A stretch of DNA of 23,529 nucleotides from CAIWXH01 sp964555675. GTDB lineage: Bacteria; Chloroflexota; Chloroflexia; Chloroflexales; Chloroflexaceae. The stretch spans positions 1 through 23,529 of the forward strand of contig CAZKTU010000087.1 in assembly GCA_964555675.1 (NCBI GenBank), written 5' to 3'. The notes below the pieces were generated by a model. That model ran no database searches. It saw nothing but the letters and a program-made list of their open reading frames with translations, and was not told the origin of the DNA. The position numbers and the translations under genes were made by a program. This document shows, piece by piece, positions 18,888 through 23,529 of the stretch; within the stretch, counting starts at the first letter, position 1, and every line of letters starts with the position of its first letter.

Positions 18888-21299
18888 CTATGGCGAGGCG
18901 GGCGTGAGCTCCACGACCGCCGTTTCAGCCGCGAGATCGACGGGGATGTTGCCCGCTGAGCCCGCAAGCCGCGAGAAGCCATCAGCCGCGAACACCTCGA
19001 CGCTGACCCCATGCGTCGCCCCCGGCACGACTGCGCCGCTCACGTAGGGCAGCTCGATCTGCACGCTGTCCGCGGGCTCTTCGCCGAGCGTCTCGCTGAT
19101 CACAGAGAGCGTATCGACGCCGAAGCCGTCGGCGTCGAGGCGCGAGAGTGTGACGCTGAGCAACGCCCCCGGCGGCAATGGCTCGCCCGCGGGCGCGCGC
19201 ACCGTCAGCCGAAACGTCGCATCCGTCGGGACGGGCGTCGGCTCCTCCACCACGACCCGCGCCAGCTCAAGGGAGATCGGCCCCTGAGGCGCACCACCGA
19301 TGAGCGCCGGCACGGGCGCCTGCATGCTGAATGACTGCCCGTCGGGCAGCTGCAGGTCCGCGTCCATCACATAGTCCAGGCGCTCGTCGATCGCGGCCTG
19401 ATGGTAGCGGAGCACAAATGGGAATGGTGGCGTCCCCTCTACCGGAATGGTCTGGATGGTGACGAAGCGGGGGCTCCCGCCGCCGGCTTCGGCGAAGGCC
19501 AGCCGCACGATCAGCGCGCTGCCCTCGGGCGCGGCCCTCAGCCCGGGCACGGCGGCCGCCCCGTTGAGGCTGCGGAAGGGCGAGGGTCGCTGTGGACCGC
19601 CGATGGCCGCGCCGTCCGCTAGCAGCTCGAGATCGGCGAGGAAAACCGCGCCGGACGGGCTCTCGGGCCGCAGCTCGACCTCGGCCAGCCGCGATAGAGC
19701 GATGCCGGAGAACAACCCCAGGGGCAGCCGAACTGCCCCCGCAAAGACGTGACCAAACCAGCCCCCGCGCACGACCGCCCCAGGCGGAGCGGCGACGGTG
19801 ATCACCTGCGCGGCTTCGCCGCCGTCGCGGTCGCGCAGGGTGACCCGGAGAGCCTGGGCCGCCCCCGCGGGTGAGCGACGGTCGAGCGGGTCGACCGCGA
19901 GCCTGAGCTGCAAGGCGCCGGCCGCCGAAGCGTCGGCGAACGCCGGGGGGATCGCGACCCGCAGTGCCGCGCCCGCCGCGTCCCAGGCCAGATGCAGCTG
20001 CGCGGGCAGGCCGGGATTCTCCACACCCGCGCGGCATGGGCTGCCGCTGCCCGCCATCCCGTAGGGACAGAAGTCGAGCTCCGCTTCCGCGACCTGCACG
20101 GTCCCGCCCAGGGGGCTGCTGGTCAGCTCGCCGCTGCTCGTGCCGGGCAGGATCGGGCGGCGTTGCTCGGCGGGGCGAACCGGCACAACCAGGGCCGGCG
20201 CGCCGTACAGGGTCGCCGGGAGCGGCTCGGCGAGCGCGAAGCCGGGGATGGCGTCGATAGTGCCGGACCCCCAGGCGGCGAGGAGCGCCGGGGCGAGGGC
20301 GGCCAGAAAGCCCTGCTGGAGCTCCCGCGAGAGGCGCGGCGTCTCGGGGAGGCAGCGGCTGAAGCTGCTCTGGCTATCGTCGGGCGCGACCGCCGGGTTG
20401 AAGAAGTTATGATTGCCGCCCGGCAGGAAGTAGGTCACCGCCGGGCTGCGCCGGCCGGGGTCAAGGCGAGCCGCCTCAACATAGTGCTGGCCCTCGAGGA
20501 ACGAGACATCCCCGTCGCACGCGGGCAGCACCAGCGCCAGCGGCAGGTCGAGCGGCGCGCCGAGGTCGACCCCGGCCGACACGGGCGGGGCGAGCAGCAG
20601 CAGACCGCGGGCCGGGCGCCACCCCCCGGGCGCGGGGCCACCTTCGGCCCAGGCCGAGGCGAGCTCGAAGGCCGAGGTGCCGCCCTGGGAGTGGCCGATC
20701 AGGTACAGACGCGACCCATCCACACTGACACCCGGGCCGAGGCCGAAGGCGGGCGCGCTGGAGGCCAACTGCTCCAGATGGCGCTCGATCACAAACTGCA
20801 CACGCTGGTCTTGCTGCTCAAGCCCGCCGAACTCCGCTCGAAACACCGTGTTCAGGTCGGGCGCGAGAGCGAGCGCGCCCTGGGCCGCCAGCGCCTCCAG
20901 CAGGTAGCCGAAGCCGGGGTCGTTGCGGAACTGGGTCGCCTGCGGGCAGATCGCCGGCTCTTCGGGGGAGCGGGGCTGCATCGGGCAGACGGCGTGGCTG
21001 CCGTGAAGCACGAGCACCACCGGATGCGGGCCGGGGCCGGCGGGGGCGGCGATGGTGCCCCGCAGCTCCAGGGGTTCGATCAGGCCGTCGCCCACCCCCA
21101 CCGTCACCTCAGCCTGGCCCAGCTCGTACTGGCGAGCGACAGGCGCGGGAGGCGTCGGGGGGGGCACGACGGCGACTACGGTGTTGGTCGCGGACGGCGT
21201 CGGTGTTGAACCTGGGGCGGACGGCGCCGCGCAGGCTACCAGCAGTACCGCGAGCAGCCACAGGAGGGCGACCGCACGCAGGCGACAGGCCATTATCAT
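18888..21299 (-). CDS. Lipoprotein: alpha/beta hydrolase fused to two YbaY/YscW-like domains
   Basis: This 803-residue secreted protein starts with a lipoprotein signal (LLWLLAVLLVAC, lipidated Cys23) and a Ser/Thr/Pro linker. An alpha/beta hydrolase domain (about 58-340) has the VVLVLHGSH oxyanion strand, nucleophile S204 in IGHSQGGTS, an acid in CDGD (262 or 264) and H297 in GGNHNFF; it resembles cutinase/acetylxylan-esterase-like hydrolases. A Cys-containing beta-sandwich region (about 350-570) follows, then two similar domains at about 593-683 and 693-790 with the pattern of the YbaY/YscW lipoprotein domain: the second reads LPPGALLSVTLSRLDADG, then ELPY and VSVEVF. Only the hydrolase triad and signal peptide are firm; the tandem domain call is inference. 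ATG 21299 is chosen because the signal peptide starts there; ATG 21293 is possible. AAGGAA lies 12 nt upstream. Confidence 0.85.
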   Translation of the reverse strand: MIMACRLRAVALLWLLAVLLVACAAPSAPGSTPTPSATNTVVAVVPPPTPPAPVARQYELGQAEVTVGVGDGLIEPLELRGTIAAPAGPGPHPVVLVLHGSHAVCPMQPRSPEEPAICPQATQFRNDPGFGYLLEALAAQGALALAPDLNTVFRAEFGGLEQQDQRVQFVIERHLEQLASSAPAFGLGPGVSVDGSRLYLIGHSQGGTSAFELASAWAEGGPAPGGWRPARGLLLLAPPVSAGVDLGAPLDLPLALVLPACDGDVSFLEGQHYVEAARLDPGRRSPAVTYFLPGGNHNFFNPAVAPDDSQSSFSRCLPETPRLSRELQQGFLAALAPALLAAWGSGTIDAIPGFALAEPLPATLYGAPALVVPVRPAEQRRPILPGTSSGELTSSPLGGTVQVAEAELDFCPYGMAGSGSPCRAGVENPGLPAQLHLAWDAAGAALRVAIPPAFADASAAGALQLRLAVDPLDRRSPAGAAQALRVTLRDRDGGEAAQVITVAAPPGAVVRGGWFGHVFAGAVRLPLGLFSGIALSRLAEVELRPESPSGAVFLADLELLADGAAIGGPQRPSPFRSLNGAAAVPGLRAAPEGSALIVRLAFAEAGGGSPRFVTIQTIPVEGTPPFPFVLRYHQAAIDERLDYVMDADLQLPDGQSFSMQAPVPALIGGAPQGPISLELARVVVEEPTPVPTDATFRLTVRAPAGEPLPPGALLSVTLSRLDADGFGVDTLSVISETLGEEPADSVQIELPYVSGAVVPGATHGVSVEVFAADGFSRLAGSAGNIPVDLAAETAVVELTPASP

Positions 21300-21450
21300 A
21301 GTGTGGTATCGTTCCTTCTGGTCATCCACCGCTTTGTCCGGCCGTTTTGCGCTTTTCAACCTGGTCAGAGGATGGGCTCTATCATACTGCACGCGCTACT
21401 CCTGCCCGCAGTCTTCGGGGGCTATCGAAGCGCCTCAAGCGCCCCAGAGC

Positions 21451-21474
21451 GCATAACTCACAGCATAACTCACA
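21451..21474 (+). repeat. 12-bp tandem repeat, two perfect copies
   Basis: GCATAACTCACA occurs twice head-to-tail, and the next two bases start a third unit. Such a short AT-richer repeat near a tRNA-like fragment could be a slippage locus or a remnant att/direct repeat. Confidence 0.85.
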
Positions 21475-21506
21475 GCCGCCTGAAAACGACGACGGCCCCT
21501 CCGAAA

Positions 21507-21564
21507 TGGAGGCGACGGCGGGAAACGAACCCGCGAGTGGCGGTTTTGCAGTTTCGTTCTCGCC
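21507..21564 (-). pseudogene. Degenerate tRNA-Cys-like element (intact 3' half, 5' half lost)
   Basis: On the minus strand the 3' half is laid out exactly like a tRNA: loop CTGCAAA with anticodon GCA (Cys), 5-nt stem strand ACCGC, 5-nt variable loop, T-arm GCGGG-TTCGTTT-CCCGC, acceptor strand CGTCGCC, U73 (the tRNA-Cys identity base) and encoded CCA at 21509-21507. The 5' half fails: the anticodon-stem partner should be GCGGT but reads CGAAA, there is no D-arm, and only GGCGA (21564-21560) could pair with the acceptor. The T-loop also has T where A58 is nearly universal. I call it a decayed tRNA or an integration-site scar, not a working gene. Confidence 0.45.
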
Positions 21565-21638
21565 GAGCGGCTCAGATTAAACGTTAGGCCTCTGGTCAAT
21601 GGAGTAGCAAGGTGTTGTAATGATGAAATCGTCCTTCC

Positions 21639-21667
21639 AGCCCGTGGGAGCATGCCAACGGGCTCCC
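21639..21667 (+). promoter_or_regulatory. Two mutually exclusive hairpins before the photolyase gene
   Basis: AGCCCGT (21639-21645) can pair with ACGGGCT (21658-21664), or GGGAGC (21646-21651) with GCTCCC (21662-21667). They share GCT, so only one can form at a time. They end 5 nt before the CAGGAG ribosome site. A translational switch is possible, but no promoter was placed and chance pairing in GC-rich sequence is possible. Confidence 0.35.
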
Positions 21668-21689
21668 GATAGCAGGAGTGTGCAGCACT

Positions 21690-23225
21690 ATGGTCGTGTC
21701 TCGTCCCGTCACCGTCTGGATCCTCGGCGACCAACTGCTCCAGGCTCACCCGGCGCTCGCCGCCGCCGAGGCGCTGGTTAGCCGCCAGCAGGTGCGGGTG
21801 CTACTGATCGAGAGCGCCGCTCGCCTTGCCCAGCAGCCCTACCAGCGCAAGAAGCTGGTGCTGCTGCTCAGCGCGATGCGCCACTACGCGGCGGAGCTGG
21901 CGGCCGCCGGTTACGTGGTGGACTACCAGTGCGCCCCAGACTTCGTGGGCGGCCTGCGCGCCCACCTCGCGGCGCACCCATCGACCCGCCTTCTGACGAT
22001 GGCTGCCGCCGAGCAGCCGGCTCGCCGGCTCCAGGAGGGGCTCGCAGAGATCCTGAATGTCTCGGTCGAAGTGTTGCCCAACACCCAGTTCTTGGTGGGC
22101 CAGTTCGAGCCCTTCCCCAACGCCGACCCCGACCGCACGCCGATCATGGCAACCTTTTACAAGGCGATGCGGCGTCACTTCAGGGTGCTGCTCGAGCCAG
22201 ACGGAGCGCCAATCGGCGGTCAGTGGAGTTACGACGCCGAGAACCGCAAGCCCCTGCCACGCACGGTGCAGCCGCCCGCGCCGCCTGCCTTCCCGCCCGA
22301 CGCGATCACCCTGGCCGTCGCCGCCGAGGTCGCCGCGCTGCCCCACGGCGTCGGCACCGTCGCGGGCTTTGACCTCCCGGTGACGGCAGCGGGCGCTGCC
22401 GAGGCCCTGCGGATCTTCCTCGCTGAGCGGCTGGCGGCGTTCGGGCCGTACGAGGACGCGATGGCCGAGCGCTCTGCCCTGCTTTATCACTCGGGCCTCT
22501 CGCCACTGCTCAACCTCGGTCTGCTCACCCCGCTCCAGCTCGTTCGCGCTGCGGAAGCGGTCTATACTGCCGGGCAAGCCCCGCTCAACTCGGTCGAGGG
22601 CTTCATCCGCCAGGTGCTCGGCTGGCGCGAGTACATCTACTGGCAGTACTGGCGCCAGCCGCTATCGGTCTGGACGCAGAACACCTGGGGCGCCACCCGC
22701 CCGCTGCCCGCCTGGTTCTGGACCGGCGAAACTGATCTACGCTGCCTCGGCCAGGCGATCCGGCGGGCCCTGGCGACTGGCTACACCCACCACATCGAGC
22801 GGCTCATGGTGATCTGCAACTTCTGTCTGCTGGCGGGGATCGAGCCGCAGGCCGTGAATGCCTGGTTTCTGGCCGCCTACGTTGACGCCTACGAATGGGT
22901 GATGGCGCCCAACGTGATCGGCATGGGCTTGAACGCCGATGGCGGGCGCATCGCCACCAAGCCCTACCTTGCATCGGCCAGCTACATCAATCGCATGGGC
23001 GACTCCTGCGCGGGCTGTGTGTACGACCCGAAGCGGCGCAGCGGGCCGGGCGCCTGCCCGTTCAATCTGCTCTACTGGAACTTTCTCCTGGAGCATGAGC
23101 AGGCCCTTCGCGCCAACCCACGCCTCGGCCCGGCCGTGCTCGGCTTGGGGCGCCTCGGCGCGGACGAGCGAGAGACCATTCGCCAGGAAGCGGCGCTGGT
23201 ACTGGAGCAGCTATGCGCGGCGTGA
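21690..23225 (+). CDS. phrB: FeS-type bacterial cryptochrome/(6-4) photolyase (PhrB/CryB family)
   Basis: This 511-residue flavoprotein is of the FeS-BCP group, annotated as deoxyribodipyrimidine photolyase-related. It opens with an antenna domain (VTVWILGDQLLQAHPAL) and continues into the helical FAD domain with SVEGFIRQVLGWREYI (301-316) and GYTHHIERLMVICNF (364-378). Four cysteines, C352, C440, C443 and C456, have the same spacing (88, 3 and 13 residues) as the 4Fe-4S ligands of Agrobacterium PhrB (C350, C438, C441, C454), so the cluster should form. Known members repair (6-4) photoproducts with blue light and bind FAD and a lumazine antenna; a signalling role is the alternative. ATG 21690 has CAGGAG 11 nt upstream; a GTG 12 nt earlier overlaps that site. 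It overlaps the DUF2256 gene by 13 bp. Confidence 0.94.
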   Translation: MVVSRPVTVWILGDQLLQAHPALAAAEALVSRQQVRVLLIESAARLAQQPYQRKKLVLLLSAMRHYAAELAAAGYVVDYQCAPDFVGGLRAHLAAHPSTRLLTMAAAEQPARRLQEGLAEILNVSVEVLPNTQFLVGQFEPFPNADPDRTPIMATFYKAMRRHFRVLLEPDGAPIGGQWSYDAENRKPLPRTVQPPAPPAFPPDAITLAVAAEVAALPHGVGTVAGFDLPVTAAGAAEALRIFLAERLAAFGPYEDAMAERSALLYHSGLSPLLNLGLLTPLQLVRAAEAVYTAGQAPLNSVEGFIRQVLGWREYIYWQYWRQPLSVWTQNTWGATRPLPAWFWTGETDLRCLGQAIRRALATGYTHHIERLMVICNFCLLAGIEPQAVNAWFLAAYVDAYEWVMAPNVIGMGLNADGGRIATKPYLASASYINRMGDSCAGCVYDPKRRSGPGACPFNLLYWNFLLEHEQALRANPRLGPAVLGLGRLGADERETIRQEAALVLEQLCAA

Positions 23226-23383
23226 AGAAGCAGCATCTTCCCGAGAAGACCTGCGTGACCTGCGGGCGACCCTTCACCTGGCGCAAGAGTCTGGCGAAGA
23301 GCTGGGAGCAGGTCAAGTACTGTAGCGATGCGTGCCGACGCTACAAGGCTAGCGGCGGCAAACCGACCCCCAGGAGGGGCTAA
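23213..23383 (+). CDS. DUF2256 small zinc-ribbon-like protein
   Basis: This 56-residue protein has CVTCGRPFTWRKS and YCSDACRRYK, so C14, C17, C37 and C41 form a C-x2-C...C-x3-C metal site. It matches the DUF2256 pattern (KTCxxCGRPFxWRKKW, then VxYCSxxCR). DUF2256 genes are frequently found beside photolyase/cryptochrome-related genes, as here, where its ATG lies inside the last codons of the photolyase gene (13-bp overlap, different frame), suggesting translational coupling and a shared job. Function unknown; nucleic acid binding or metal delivery to the FeS photolyase are guesses. Arg/Lys content is high (Lys and Arg make up about 30 percent). A stop at 23381 is followed 3 nt later by another ATG. 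Confidence 0.9.
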   Translation: MRGVKKQHLPEKTCVTCGRPFTWRKSLAKSWEQVKYCSDACRRYKASGGKPTPRRG

Positions 23384-23386
23384 ACG

Positions 23387-23494
23387 ATGGCCACTGAGTT
23401 GCGCCGTGACTTCGCCAGGCCGAGCAGCGGCCGGGCGCTCTGGTGGCGCCCCCAGCTCTGTCGAAAGGCCGATTACCGGCGGCGCGTGGTGTGA
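23387..23494 (+). CDS. Possible 35-residue small protein downstream of DUF2256
   Basis: An ATG 3 nt after the DUF2256 stop is preceded by AGGAGG (23372-23377) at 9-nt spacing, one of the best ribosome sites in the window. It opens 35 codons to TGA at 23494. The product is strongly basic, with eight Arg and one Lys (examples: RRDFARPSSGR, WWRPQLCRKADYRRR) and has one Cys and two Trp. No family is recognised. It may be a real third gene of the photolyase operon or chance in GC-rich sequence; the ribosome site favours the former slightly. Confidence 0.4.
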   Translation: MATELRRDFARPSSGRALWWRPQLCRKADYRRRVV

Positions 23495-23529
23495 TACCGT
23501 CAGGCAGAGAGATAGTGATCAGGACAATC

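Larger units (their letters stand above)
21300..21689. other. Intergenic region with tRNA-like fragment and repeats, 390 bp
   Basis: This divergent region contains a likely -10 for the lipoprotein on the minus strand (TATGAT, 21386-21381), a 12-bp tandem repeat, a tRNA-Cys-like 3' half with an adjoining 5-bp hairpin (CCTCC-GAAAT-GGAGG, 21498-21512), and competing hairpins before the photolyase gene. No protein gene is supported in it. Confidence 0.6.

Noticed and set aside
1..23529. CRISPR array, transposase, prophage or defence island
   Set aside because: No array of regularly spaced repeats and no recombinase, capsid or restriction gene was seen on either strand; the only repeats are those listed.

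Overview
The window is a GC-rich (roughly two thirds G+C by eye) bacterial chromosome segment, almost certainly a draft or metagenome scaffold: it carries two runs of exactly 100 N. The gene mix fits a Chloroflexota bacterium best: a Cds1-type PLP lyase, an Eis-like acetyltransferase, an Asp-box double-propeller protein, an HxlR/SCP2-type regulator and an FeS-type photolyase with a DUF2256 partner. An Actinomycetota source cannot be excluded, and there is no rRNA or intact tRNA to settle it.

Layout, left to right. Positions 1-274 (-) hold the start of a SxxK serine hydrolase, divergent from a Cds1-like cysteine desulfhydrase (471-1538, +). A TetR repressor (1626-2306, -) faces an SDR-fold protein (2444-3337, +) across a sigma70 promoter that carries two copies of one 18-bp operator; the SDR protein has lost its catalytic Tyr and Lys. 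A probable three-gene minus-strand operon follows: MFS exporter (6877-5306), small membrane protein (5249-4560) and fold-type-I aminotransferase (4506-3370). Next come a METTL-type methyltransferase (7118-7813, +) and an Hpt phosphotransfer protein (8217-7831, -) whose upstream partner is lost in the first assembly gap (8296-8395).

After the gap: an Eis-like acetyltransferase (9630-8458, -); a gene-poor stretch with a one-blade relic of a TolB/PD40 propeller gene and a 14-bp perfect hairpin; a 1087-residue Asp-box propeller protein (10059-13322, +); a strong bidirectional terminator; and a homodimer-type ABC exporter (15130-13406, -). A small membrane protein (15517-15951, +) overlaps tail-to-tail with a single-cysteine HxlR/DUF24 regulator (16587-15880, -). 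That regulator is divergent from a quinone-oxidoreductase-type enzyme (16774-17793, +) and is probably its redox switch, with a 23-bp inverted repeat sitting on the promoter. A Sfp-type phosphopantetheinyl transferase (17853-18635, +) follows.

The second N run (18659-18758) is artefactual: exactly the same 55 bp flank it on both sides. Beyond it lie an 803-residue lipoprotein joining an alpha/beta hydrolase to two tandem YbaY/YscW-like domains (21299-18888, -), an intergenic region with a tRNA-Cys-like 3' half and a tandem repeat, and a tight photolyase-DUF2256-small ORF cluster (21690-23494, +).

Promoters are readable: several genes have an extended -10 (TGnTAtnnT), and two (HxlR and the PPTase) have the -10 only 6-7 nt before the start codon, which suggests leaderless mRNAs. 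I see no CRISPR array, transposase, phage gene or obvious defence system.
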